Below are positions 1 through 7,148 of a DNA stretch of 10,277 nt, piece by piece. Under the pieces are notes generated by a model. That model did no database searches. It saw nothing but the letters and a program-made list of their open reading frames with translations, and was not told the origin of the DNA. Origin of the DNA: Caldimonas sp. (GTDB taxonomy: Bacteria; Pseudomonadota; Gammaproteobacteria; Burkholderiales; Burkholderiaceae_C); the NCBI GenBank assembly GCA_030150305.1, contig JASLGD010000338.1:1-10277 (forward strand). Reading direction: 5' to 3'. The first letter of the stretch is position 1, and each line of letters starts with the position of its first letter. The position numbers were made by a program, and so were the translations under genes.

Positions 1-12
1 GCCGTCCGGAGT

Positions 13-1215
13 CTACGGCGACGCCTGCGTCGCCTCGGCGACCGCGGCGCGCGGGTGCTCGGCGAAGAAGCGCAGCATCTCGCGCGACGCGTCCGGCCCC
101 GACGGATCGGTGTAAGAGCCGCTCGCGTCGCCGCCCGACCACGCGTGCGCGCTGCCGTGCACAACCCAATGCTCGGCGACGCTCGGCGCCGCGGCATCGT
201 CGGCGCGGCGCCAGACGGTGCGCCGGAACGGCCGCTCGCCGCTGGCTGCCATTCCCTCGCTCGTCGTCGCCACGACGGGCGCGTCGGCGATCGCGGCCGC
301 GAGGAGAGCGTCCCCGTTGGCGACCGCGACCGTCCGGTCGGCGTCGCCGTGGAAGACGATGAGCGGCGCCGAACCCGGCGTGGCCGAGGGCGCGTCGACG
401 GCCGCCGCGAGCGGCGTGAATGCCGCGTCGGGGCCCGCGCGCATGACGGCGAAGGCCGAGGCGACGTCGCGCACGATTCCCGGCACGATGCCCGAATGCA
501 CGCCCGCGGCGGCGAACACGTCGCGGTATTCGCGAGCGAGGATCGCGGCCATCGCGCCGCCAGCCGACAGCCCGGCGACGTAGACACGCTCGCGGTCGAC
601 GCTGTGAGTCTGCACGACGTGGCGCGTCATCGCCGCGATCAGCGCCGGCTCGCCGCGCCCGCGACGCTGATGCTGCGGCGAGAACCAGTTCCAGCAGCGC
701 TGGCCGTTGGCGCGTTGCGTCTGCGCGGGGTAGAGGACCAGGAAGCCCTGCTCCTGTGCGATCGCGTTCATCCGCGTGCCGGCGGCGAAGTCGTCGGGGT
801 CCTGCGTGCAGCCGTGCAGCATCACGACGAGGGGAAGCGCGTCGCCTTCGCAGCCGCCGGGGACGAAGAGCTTGAACGCGCGCGTCCCCGCGCTGCTGGT
901 GAAGCTGCTCTCGATGAAGCGGCCGTGGACCGGATCGGCTGGCCGCAACGACTCCGGTTCGGCGATCGCCTCGCCGGGCTCGTCGAGCAGTTCGAGCGCG
1001 CCCGGCTCGGTCTCGAGGTCGTCGGCCGCCGCGGCCGAAGGCATCTCGACGACGTCGACATCGATCACGTCGTCGTCGCGCTGCTCGGCCGCGACGTGTG
1101 CGCCTGCTTGCGCGGCAGGGGCCACCGCCTCGTGAATTGCAGCGGTCGCCTCGGCGATCCTGCCTTGTCGGGTCAGCCGGGTGGCGTCGAAGATCTTGCG
1201 GAGGAAGGGGTGCAT
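13..1215 (-). CDS. PHB depolymerase family esterase (alpha/beta hydrolase)
   Basis: A 400-residue serine hydrolase of the PHB-depolymerase/LpqC esterase family, expected to cleave ester bonds in poly(3-hydroxybutyrate)-like or feruloyl-type substrates. Seen in the sequence: the oxyanion-side motif VVMLHGCTQ (residues 130-138), CWNWF near 174-178, the lipase box GLSAG with nucleophile Ser217, a likely catalytic Asp293 in HGDADRTV, and catalytic His357 in HGSAHAW, followed by the family's typical SGG...YTDPSGPDASREMLRFF tail. The N-terminus starts MHPFLRKIFDATRLTRQGRI, a helical lead-in usual for intracellular members; there is no signal peptide. Residues about 38-95 form a low-complexity Ala/Asp/Glu-rich linker. 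I chose ATG 1215 rather than the in-frame ATG at 1299 because family similarity begins there and the 28 upstream residues are Arg-rich and unlike the family. No clear Shine-Dalgarno is visible. The exact substrate cannot be read from the sequence. Confidence 0.92.
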   Translation of the reverse strand: MHPFLRKIFDATRLTRQGRIAEATAAIHEAVAPAAQAGAHVAAEQRDDDVIDVDVVEMPSAAAADDLETEPGALELLDEPGEAIAEPESLRPADPVHGRFIESSFTSSAGTRAFKLFVPGGCEGDALPLVVMLHGCTQDPDDFAAGTRMNAIAQEQGFLVLYPAQTQRANGQRCWNWFSPQHQRRGRGEPALIAAMTRHVVQTHSVDRERVYVAGLSAGGAMAAILAREYRDVFAAAGVHSGIVPGIVRDVASAFAVMRAGPDAAFTPLAAAVDAPSATPGSAPLIVFHGDADRTVAVANGDALLAAAIADAPVVATTSEGMAASGERPFRRTVWRRADDAAAPSVAEHWVVHGSAHAWSGGDASGSYTDPSGPDASREMLRFFAEHPRAAVAEATQASP

Positions 1216-1348
1216 GCGTGGGGGGCGAAGCTTATGTTGCAGTGCAGCAATGCCGAGCGTACCTCGTCTGCGGCGATCGCGCACGCGTGTGCCCACCACC
1301 CCGTTGCGTGCCCTGCACTAGGATTCCCGCCACAGCGAGGATGCAGCC
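1216..1348. promoter_or_regulatory. Divergent intergenic region between the esterase and the DUF427 gene
   Basis: This 133-bp gap must carry the start signals of two divergent genes. For the plus-strand gene a GAGG Shine-Dalgarno (1337-1340) lies 8 nt before the ATG. A short near-palindrome, TTGC-agtgca-GCAA, sits around 1237-1250 on the esterase side. I could not find a convincing -35/-10 pair with correct spacing in either direction, so promoter positions are not assigned. Confidence 0.4.
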
Positions 1349-1627
1349 ATGAAAGCCACCTGGAACGGAAGGACGATCGCCGAGAGCGACGACACCGTCG
1401 TCGTCGAAGGCAACCACTACTTTCCGGAGTCGAGCCTGAAGCGCGAGTACGTGACCTTCAGCAACCACCGCAGCATGTGCCCGTGGAAGGGCCAGGCGCA
1501 CTACTACAGCCTGATCGTCGACGGCGCGATGAACGAGAACGCGGTCTGGTACTACCCGGAGCCGAGCGAGGCGGCCAAGCAGATCAAGGGCCGCGTCGCG
1601 TTCTGGAAGGGTGTGCAGGTGAGCTGA
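1349..1627 (+). CDS. DUF427 domain protein (NTP_transf_9 family)
   Basis: A 92-residue single-domain protein of the DUF427 family (Pfam also calls it NTP_transf_9). Family hallmarks are all present: an N-terminal W-N-G-x-x-IAESD start, NHYFPESSLKREY (22-34), SMCPWKGQAHYYSL (42-55) with Cys44-Pro45-Trp46, VWYYPEPSEAA (66-76), and the terminal GRVAFWKGV (81-89). The length matches a complete family member. The biochemical function is not established as far as I know; the nucleotidyltransferase label should not be read as a proven activity. The start is supported by GAGG 8 nt upstream. It is transcribed away from the esterase and towards the potF-like gene, so it is probably monocistronic. Confidence 0.93.
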   Translation: MKATWNGRTIAESDDTVVVEGNHYFPESSLKREYVTFSNHRSMCPWKGQAHYYSLIVDGAMNENAVWYYPEPSEAAKQIKGRVAFWKGVQVS

Positions 1628-1642
1628 GCCGCGTCGCGGCTC
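1626..1642. terminator. Perfect GC-rich hairpin overlapping the DUF427 stop codon
   Basis: GAGCCGCG (1626-1633), one T, then CGCGGCTC (1635-1642) form a perfect 8-bp inverted repeat; in RNA the innermost pairs would open to make the loop. It starts inside the TGA stop of the DUF427 gene and lies between two convergent genes, where a bidirectional terminator is expected. There is no T-tract on either side, so it is not a canonical intrinsic terminator. It may instead stabilise the mRNA 3' end or assist Rho-dependent termination. Confidence 0.5.
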
Positions 1643-1647
1643 GCTGC

Positions 1648-1668
1648 ATCCTGAGCGCAGCGAAGGAT
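1648..1668. repeat. Short dispersed-type palindromic element (ATCCTGAGC...AGGAT)
   Basis: The stretch ATCCTGAGCGCAGCGAAGGAT has 5-bp complementary ends around a GAGCGCAGCGA core. I recognise this consensus as a short palindrome that recurs in intergenic DNA of many unrelated high-GC bacterial genomes, where it often reads as ILSAAKDPS or HPERSEGS in spurious translations. Only one copy occurs in this window, so repeat status rests on recall, not on the window itself. It lies in the 63-bp gap between the convergent DUF427 and potF-like genes. Confidence 0.5.
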
Positions 1669-1690
1669 CCGTCCGCGCCGCGTTGTCGCG

Positions 1691-2824
1691 TCACTTTTCC
1701 GCCTTGAAGTTCGTGAAGACGCGCGTTCGCGTGCGCTGGATCGCCTGCGGCACCGCGTCGGGCGCCGTCATGTGCGCCTTGTCGGTGTCGCTGAGGAAGA
1801 TCGTCTTGTTCTCGGCGACGTCCTTCTTGACGAGCTTCAGCGACGCCTTGTTCGGGTTGGCGTAGAAGACCTTGTTCGTCAGCGCCGCCGCGACCTCGGG
1901 CCGCAGGATGTAGTTGATGAACAGGTGCGCATTGGCGACGTTCTTCGCATCCTTCGGGATCGCCATCGTGTCGAAGAAGAGCGTCGCGCCGCCCTTCGGG
2001 ATCAGCGCCTCGATCGCCGGCGGCTGCTTCGGATTGGCCTCGATCGCGCGCGCGCGGGCGATGTTGATGTCGCCCGAATAGCCCATCACCGCGCACAGCG
2101 ACCCGCCCGCGAGGTCGTTGATGTAGCCCGACGAGGAGAAACGGGTCACGTACGGGCGCACCGTCGCCAGCATCTTCGCCGCCGCGTCGTAGTCGGCGGC
2201 GTTGTTGCTGTAGGCGGGCTTGCCGACGTACATCAGCGCGACCGGCAAGACCTCGGAGGCCGAGTCGAGGAAGTTGACGCCGCAGCTCTTCAGCTTGCTC
2301 GCGTACTTGGGATCGAAGATCAGGCTCCACGCGTTGTCGGGCATCGGCAGGCTGCCGAGCGCGGCCTTGACCTTGTCCTTGTTGATGCCGACCGTCACGA
2401 AGCCCCACAGCCAGTCGACGAGGTACTGGTTGCCCGGGTCGACGGTTTCGAGCTGCTTCAGCAGCGTCGGGTCGAGGTTGCCCCAGTTGGTGAGCTTCGA
2501 GCGGTCGAGCTTCTGCAGCAGGCCGCCCTGGATCTGCAGCTTGGCGAAGTGCGAGCTCGGCACCACGATGTCGTAGCCGGAGTTGCCGGCGACGAGCTTG
2601 GCCATCAGCACTTCGTTGCTGTCGTAGTTGTCGTAGTTGACCTTGATGCCGGTCTCTTTCTCGAAGTTCTTGAGCGTGTCCTCGGCGATGTAGTCGGACC
2701 AGTTGTAGACGTTGAGCACCTTCGGGTCCGCTGCGAACGCCGTCGACACGCCGGCGCAGGCGAGCGCAGCGGTCGCGGCGACGCGGATGGCGAAAGCCAG
2801 GGCAGGGCGGAAGCGGTTCGTCAT
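1691..2824 (-). CDS. potF: Periplasmic putrescine/spermidine-binding protein, PotF type
   Basis: A 377-residue ABC substrate-binding protein for polyamines, acting in the periplasm. A Sec signal peptide covers about residues 1-31 (ending STAFA, before ADPKVL). Family signatures are seen in order: NVYNWSDYI (38-46), FEKETGIKVNYD (54-65), DSNEVLMAKLVAG (68-80), YDIVVPSSHF (84-93), KSCGVNFLDSASEVL (179-193), SSGYINDLAGG (231-241), GYSGD (248-252), LFFDTMAIP (282-290), and VFYANPNKA (319-327). By alignment to E. coli PotF as I remember it, the ligand residues Trp42, Tyr45, Glu191, Asp252, Phe283, Asp285 and Tyr321 are kept, but the ligand-contacting Trp of the GW-A-GD motif is Tyr249. ATG 2824 is preceded by GAGG about 10 nt upstream. 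No potG, potH or potI partner is in the window, so it is an orphan binding protein here. Confidence 0.93.
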   Translation of the reverse strand: MTNRFRPALAFAIRVAATAALACAGVSTAFAADPKVLNVYNWSDYIAEDTLKNFEKETGIKVNYDNYDSNEVLMAKLVAGNSGYDIVVPSSHFAKLQIQGGLLQKLDRSKLTNWGNLDPTLLKQLETVDPGNQYLVDWLWGFVTVGINKDKVKAALGSLPMPDNAWSLIFDPKYASKLKSCGVNFLDSASEVLPVALMYVGKPAYSNNAADYDAAAKMLATVRPYVTRFSSSGYINDLAGGSLCAVMGYSGDINIARARAIEANPKQPPAIEALIPKGGATLFFDTMAIPKDAKNVANAHLFINYILRPEVAAALTNKVFYANPNKASLKLVKKDVAENKTIFLSDTDKAHMTAPDAVPQAIQRTRTRVFTNFKAEK

Positions 2825-2935
2825 CGCGCGGGATCCTCGGTCGTGGCAGGACGTGGAATCGTACCCGCGGCAAAGGTTCCCACGCGCGAATCGCGCTATG
2901 GTGGGAGGCTCTCCGACGAACGCATCGCGCTCACC
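2825..2935. promoter_or_regulatory. Divergent intergenic region between the potF-like and wHTH-nuclease genes
   Basis: This 111-bp gap separates two divergent starts. On the minus side, GAGGA (about 2834-2838) is the potF Shine-Dalgarno. On the plus side, a TATGGT hexamer (2897-2902) could be a -10 element and GGGAGG follows at 2903-2908, too far from ATG 2936 to be a ribosome site for it. No good -35 pairs with these. Promoter assignment is tentative. Confidence 0.3.
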
Positions 2936-3694
2936 ATGACGGCTGTGTCTCCGCTGCCAAGCCGCGCGTCGCCCCTGCTCGGGATCCATCACCGGCGTCG
3001 GCTGCGCGACATCTACCGCTCGGCCGGCTGGCCGTGCCGGGACGGCGTCGAGGTCGAGTTGCTCGCGGCGGGCCTCGTCGCGCGCGAGCGCGACGCGCTC
3101 GGCCGCGAGACGCTGCACCTCACCGACAGCGGCATCGCCGTGCTCGCCGAGACGCTGGCGAAGAACCGCGCGCGCCGCGATCCGCACGAAGCATTGGTCG
3201 AGCGCGTCGCGCGGGCGATGACGCGCGCAGGCCGGCTCGCGTGGCGCGGCCTCGCCGTCCGTGCCAAGGTCGACGCCGGCTGGACCATCGCGATGCCCGA
3301 CGTGTTCTCGATCCGGCACACCACCGTCGAGGCGTACGCCGAGCCGGTCGTGCACGAGATCAAGGTGCGCCGCGCCGACCTCCTCGCCGACCTCCGCCGC
3401 GCCGCCAAGCGCCAGGCGTACCTCGAGCTCGGCGGCGAGTGCTGGTACGTGCTCGTCGAGGGCATCGCCGAGCCCGACGAGATCCCGCGCGAGTGCGGCG
3501 TCCTGGTCGCGACCGATGAAGGTCTCGCCGTCGCGCGCCCCGCGCCCAAGCGGCCGGCGAAGATCGGGTTCGCGCTCTGGATGGCGCTCGCGCGCGCGAC
3601 GCCGGTCGATGGCTGGCGCCTCGACGATGCCCAGCTGCCGCTCGCCGGCGACGACGGCGACGACCGCCTCGACGCTGCGCTCGGCGGCGTCTGA
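2936..3694 (+). CDS. Winged-helix plus PD-(D/E)XK-like protein, MmcB-related
   Basis: A 252-residue protein of two apparent parts. Residues about 20-75 (RRRLRDIYRSAGWP, then ELLAAGLVARERDALGRETLHLTDSGIAVL) read like a winged helix-turn-helix of the MarR/PadR sort, with the final wing and L-T-x-x-G-x-x-x-L helix. Residues about 80-220 look like a restriction-endonuclease fold: Pro121-Asp122 (MPD), then Glu141-Ile142-Lys143 (HEIKV), the classic PD...ExK spacing, followed by RRADLLADLRRAAKRQAYLELGG and WYVLVEG. The EIKVxRADLLxDLR block resembles MmcB-family (DUF1052) DNA-repair proteins. A role in DNA binding or repair is inferred from fold, not shown. No Shine-Dalgarno lies near ATG 2936, so the start is uncertain. 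The stop lies 80 bp before the next gene's chosen start; co-transcription is possible. Confidence 0.75.
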   Translation: MTAVSPLPSRASPLLGIHHRRRLRDIYRSAGWPCRDGVEVELLAAGLVARERDALGRETLHLTDSGIAVLAETLAKNRARRDPHEALVERVARAMTRAGRLAWRGLAVRAKVDAGWTIAMPDVFSIRHTTVEAYAEPVVHEIKVRRADLLADLRRAAKRQAYLELGGECWYVLVEGIAEPDEIPRECGVLVATDEGLAVARPAPKRPAKIGFALWMALARATPVDGWRLDDAQLPLAGDDGDDRLDAALGGV

Positions 3695-3774
3695 TGACGC
3701 CCGCGCGGGCGGACGACCAGACGCGGCAGCGGTCGAGCGATTGCGCGAAAATCGAGCACTCACCGGAGTCCACG

Positions 3775-5514
3775 ATGTCCGCTCAACCTCGCGTCGCTGT
3801 TCTTGCCGCCGCCTGCGCGCTCGCCGCGCTCGTCGCTGCGTGCGATCGACCGCAGTCGGCTGCGTCGACTTCCGTTGCACCGGCGACGCCGGCGACCGCC
3901 TCCGCCGATCGCCCTCCCGCCGCCGCGCCGGCGGCCGTCTCCGCCGACCGTTCGGCTGCCGCCACGCCGGTGGTCGCACCGGCCGCGGGGCACGGCGACG
4001 CGCACGCCGGCATCGCCTGGCACGAGGCGGCCAACGACGCGCAGGTCGACGCCGCCTTCGCTGCCGCGCGCGACGAGCACAAGCCCGTCTTCATGTACTG
4101 GGGCGCGAAGTGGTGCCCCCCGTGCAACCACGTCAAGGCGACGCTCTTCAACCGCCAGGACTTCATCGAACGCTCGCGCGCCTTCGTTCCCGTCTACGTC
4201 GACGGCGACAGCCCCGGCGCGCAGAAGATCGGCGCGCGCTTCAAGGTCAGCGGTTACCCGACGATGGTGCTCTTCAACGCCGACGGCAGGGAAGTGACGC
4301 GCCTGCCCGGCGAAGTCGAGCCGGCGCGCTACACCGAGGTGCTGACGCTCGGGATGAACGCGTCGCGCCCGGTCGGCGCGCTGCTCGCCGACGCGCTCGC
4401 CAAACCCGCCGCGCTCGCGCCAAGCGACTGGCGACTGCTCGCGTTCTACTCGTGGGAGACCGACCAGCAGCAGGTGATCGGCAAGGACAAGTTGCCGTCG
4501 ACGATGCGCTCGCTCGCCGACGCGTGCCCCGCCGCGACGGCGCCGGAAGCGGCGATGCGCCTGCGCCTGAAGGCGTTGGCGTTCGCCGATGCCAGGGCGC
4601 CGGTCAAGGTCGACGGCGCGACGCGCGCCGCGATCCTGGCGATGCTCGCCGACCCGGCGAAGACGCGCGAGCAGACCGACATGGTGAGCAACTACCCGAG
4701 CGAGATCGTGCGCGCGATGAGCGCCAAGGGCAGCGGCGAGCGCAAGGCGCTCGTCGCCGCCTTCGACGGCGCGCTCGAGCGCCTCGCCAACGATGCGACG
4801 CTGTCGCGCGCCGACCGCGCGCAGGCGCTGATCGGCCGCGTCGACCTCGTCCGCATCGACGAGCCCGACGAGAGCGCCGCCAAGGTCGGCGCGCCGCGCG
4901 CCAAGCCGCATCTTCCCGAGGCGCTCGTCGCCGAGGTGCGCGAGCACGTCGCGCGCGACGACCGCGAGATCACCGACGGCTACGAGCGCCAGGCCGTCAT
5001 CACCGCCGACGCGTACCTGCTCGAGCGCGCCGGCCTCGGCGACGAATCCGACGCGCTGCTGAAAGCCAATCTCGCGAAGAGCCATTCGCCGTACTACCTG
5101 ATGTCCGAGCTGGCAAGCAACGCCAAGAAGCGCGGCGACAAGGCCGAGGCGCTGCGCTGGTACCGAGAGGCATACGAGAAAAGCGAAGGCCCGGCGACGC
5201 GGCTGCAGTGGGGCGCGAGCTACATCGGCGCGCTCGTCGAGCTCTCGCCCAACGACGAGCAGGCGATCGAGGCCGCGACGGCACAGCTCTGGAGCGAGGC
5301 GGCGGTGCAGCCCGACGCGTTCTACATGCGCAGCGCCCGCTCGCTGCAGAAGGTCGGCGAGAAGCTGCAGGCGTGGAACAAGGCCGGCGCGCACCGCGCG
5401 TCGATGGCACGCATGGAGGCCAGGCTCGGCGAACTGTGCGCGGCGCGCAGCGACGACGAGCGCGCGACGTGCCGCAAGCTCCTCGTCGCGCCTGCGAAGT
5501 CGGCGACCGCGTAG
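3775..5514 (+). CDS. Thioredoxin-fold lipoprotein with helical TPR-like C-terminus
   Basis: A 579-residue predicted lipoprotein. The lipobox LVAAC places lipidated Cys23 after a 22-residue signal; Asp at +2 is the classic inner-membrane retention signal in E. coli. Residues about 25-75 are an Ala/Pro/Ser-rich linker. A thioredoxin domain follows (about 80-190) with YWGAKWCPPC (108-117; active-site Cys114 and Cys117), VYVDGDSPGAQKIGARFKVSG, and the cis-proline Pro162 in GYPTMVLF, so it should carry out thiol-disulfide exchange in the periplasm. The remaining ~390 residues are helical and Ala-rich; around 443-500 (MSELASNAKKRGDKAEALRWYREAYEKS) they look like TPR units, suggesting a protein partner. 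CAARSDDERATC near the C-terminus adds two more cysteines. The start at 3775 has GGAG 6 nt upstream and begins the signal peptide exactly. The function beyond thiol exchange is unknown. Confidence 0.88.
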   Translation: MSAQPRVAVLAAACALAALVAACDRPQSAASTSVAPATPATASADRPPAAAPAAVSADRSAAATPVVAPAAGHGDAHAGIAWHEAANDAQVDAAFAAARDEHKPVFMYWGAKWCPPCNHVKATLFNRQDFIERSRAFVPVYVDGDSPGAQKIGARFKVSGYPTMVLFNADGREVTRLPGEVEPARYTEVLTLGMNASRPVGALLADALAKPAALAPSDWRLLAFYSWETDQQQVIGKDKLPSTMRSLADACPAATAPEAAMRLRLKALAFADARAPVKVDGATRAAILAMLADPAKTREQTDMVSNYPSEIVRAMSAKGSGERKALVAAFDGALERLANDATLSRADRAQALIGRVDLVRIDEPDESAAKVGAPRAKPHLPEALVAEVREHVARDDREITDGYERQAVITADAYLLERAGLGDESDALLKANLAKSHSPYYLMSELASNAKKRGDKAEALRWYREAYEKSEGPATRLQWGASYIGALVELSPNDEQAIEAATAQLWSEAAVQPDAFYMRSARSLQKVGEKLQAWNKAGAHRASMARMEARLGELCAARSDDERATCRKLLVAPAKSATA

Positions 5515-5545
5515 CGCAAGCGCACCCGACCGCGCTCGTCGCCGC

Positions 5546-7138
5546 TTGAGCCCAGCGCCGCTGCTCGCGATCGAGCACCTGACGGTGCGCTTCGGCGCCA
5601 AGGCGGTCGTCGACGACGTCTCGCTGACGATCTCGCCGGGCGAGAAGTTCGCGCTCGTCGGCGAATCGGGGTCGGGCAAGTCGATCACCGCGCTGTCGGT
5701 GCTCGGCCTCGTCGAGGATGCGGAGACGAGCGGCCGGATCGTCTTCGACGGCACCGACCTGCGCACGGTCGGCGAGGCGAAGCTGCAGGCGATTCGCGGC
5801 GGCGAGATCGCGATGATCTTCCAGGAGCCGATGACCGCGCTCAATCCGCTGCACACGGTCGGCGCGCAGATCGAGGAGGTGCTCGGCCTGCACGAGAAGC
5901 TGCGCGGCAGCGCCGCGCGCGAGCGCGCGATCGCATTGCTCGAGCGCACCGGGATTCCGGAACCCGCGCGCCGCGTCGATGCCTATCCGCACCAGCTCTC
6001 GGGCGGCCAGCGGCAACGCGCGATGATCGCGATGGCGCTCGCGTGCCGGCCGCGTCTGCTGATCGCCGACGAGCCGACGACCGCCCTCGACGTCACGATC
6101 CAGGCGCAGATCCTCGCCTTGCTCGACGCGCTGCAGGCCGAGATGGGGATGGCGCTCCTCTTCATCACCCACGACCTCAACCTGGTGCGCCGCTTCACGC
6201 ACCGCGTCGGCGTCATGGAGCGCGGCAAGCTGGTCGAGAGCGGACCCACCGCCGCAGTGTTCGCCGCGCCGCAGCACCGCTACACGCAGGCGCTGCTCGC
6301 GAGCCGCCCGGTGCGCGACGTCGCGCCGGTCGCCGACGACGCGGCGGTGCTCGTCGATGCGCGCGCCGTGCGTGTCAGCTTCGACGTCGCGGGCGGCTGG
6401 TTTCGCCACCGCCGCTTCGACGCGGTGCGCGAGGCGACGCTGCGCCTGCGCCGCGGCGAGACGCTCGGCATCGTCGGCGAGTCGGGCTCGGGCAAGACGA
6501 CGCTCGGCCTCGCGCTGCTCGCGCTGCAGCCGATCGCCGCCGGCGAAGTCGAGCTCGACGGCGAGCGCATCGACAACGCCGGCCGCGCGGAGCTGCGCGC
6601 GATGCGGCGGCGCATCCAGGTCGTGTTCCAGGATCCGTTCGGCTCGCTCAGCCCGCGCATGACCGTCGGTCGGATCGTCGGCGAAGGGCTCGAGCTGCAC
6701 CGCCCCGAGCTCGGCCGCGCCGAGCGCGAGCGGCTGATCGTCCAGATGCTCGACGAGGTCGGCCTCGGCGCGGGCGCCGGTCTCGCCGACGCGCTGCACC
6801 GCTACCCGCACGAGTTCTCGGGCGGCCAGCGGCAGCGGATCGCGATCGCGCGCGCGGTCATCCTGCGCCCCGAGGTGCTCGTCCTCGACGAGCCGACGTC
6901 GGCGCTCGACGTCTCGGTGCAGCGCCAGGTGCTCGCGCTGCTCGCCGACCTGCAGCGGCGCTACGCGATGAGTTACGTCTTCATCAGCCACGACCTCGCG
7001 GTCGTGCGCGCGATGGCGCATCGCGTGCTGGTGATGAAGGACGGCGCGATCGTCGAAGCCGGCGACGCCGAGGCGGTCTTTCGCGCGCCGCGCGAGGCGT
7101 ACACACGCGAGCTGCTCGCCGCGGCGCGGCTCGCCTGA
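5546..7138 (+). CDS. yejF: Peptide ABC transporter, fused tandem ATPase (YejF type)
   Basis: A 530-residue protein with two complete ABC ATPase domains, the architecture of YejF (E. coli YejF is about the same length) and GsiA-like oligopeptide importers. Domain 1: Walker A GESGSGKS (39-46), Q-loop Gln93, signature LSGGQRQR (151-158), Walker B LLIADEP (171-177), H-loop His209. Domain 2: Walker A GESGSGKT (311-318), Q-loop Gln362, signature FSGGQRQR (424-431), Walker B VLVLDEP (444-450), H-loop His482. Both sites look catalytically intact. It would energise peptide import at the inner-membrane face. The only usable start in frame at the right place is TTG 5546; there is no obvious Shine-Dalgarno, and the preceding gene stops 31 bp upstream, so translation may depend on that gene. 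The usual yejA/B/E partners are not beside it: the upstream neighbour is the thioredoxin lipoprotein and downstream transcription converges. Confidence 0.93.
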   Translation: MSPAPLLAIEHLTVRFGAKAVVDDVSLTISPGEKFALVGESGSGKSITALSVLGLVEDAETSGRIVFDGTDLRTVGEAKLQAIRGGEIAMIFQEPMTALNPLHTVGAQIEEVLGLHEKLRGSAARERAIALLERTGIPEPARRVDAYPHQLSGGQRQRAMIAMALACRPRLLIADEPTTALDVTIQAQILALLDALQAEMGMALLFITHDLNLVRRFTHRVGVMERGKLVESGPTAAVFAAPQHRYTQALLASRPVRDVAPVADDAAVLVDARAVRVSFDVAGGWFRHRRFDAVREATLRLRRGETLGIVGESGSGKTTLGLALLALQPIAAGEVELDGERIDNAGRAELRAMRRRIQVVFQDPFGSLSPRMTVGRIVGEGLELHRPELGRAERERLIVQMLDEVGLGAGAGLADALHRYPHEFSGGQRQRIAIARAVILRPEVLVLDEPTSALDVSVQRQVLALLADLQRRYAMSYVFISHDLAVVRAMAHRVLVMKDGAIVEAGDAEAVFRAPREAYTRELLAAARLA

Positions 7139-7148
7139 GCGCTAGCGC
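7139..7148. other. Perfect 10-bp palindrome between convergent stops
   Basis: GCGCTAGCGC is a perfect palindrome that begins directly after the TGA of the tandem ATPase gene and contains the stop codon (TAG on the minus strand) of the convergent small exported protein. The two genes end only 3 bp apart. With no T-tract, terminator function is doubtful. Confidence 0.35.

Noticed and set aside
1772..2935. Long plus-strand open frame through the potF-like gene, joined to the wHTH-nuclease frame
   Set aside because: It is the antisense of a well-supported gene and Arg/Val/Asp-rich without domains. High GC removes stop codons from opposite frames; only the part from 2936 resembles a protein family.
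3694..3774. Upstream ATG overlapping the previous stop (TGATG) as the start of the thioredoxin lipoprotein
   Set aside because: It would bury the signal peptide and lipobox behind 27 polar residues, whereas ATG 3775 has a well-spaced GGAG.
3261..5549. Very long alternative open frames overlapping the nuclease, thioredoxin and ATPase genes on both strands
   Set aside because: Arg/Ala/Pro/Ser-rich translations typical of GC-rich shadow frames; the genes in the chosen frames have intact motifs.
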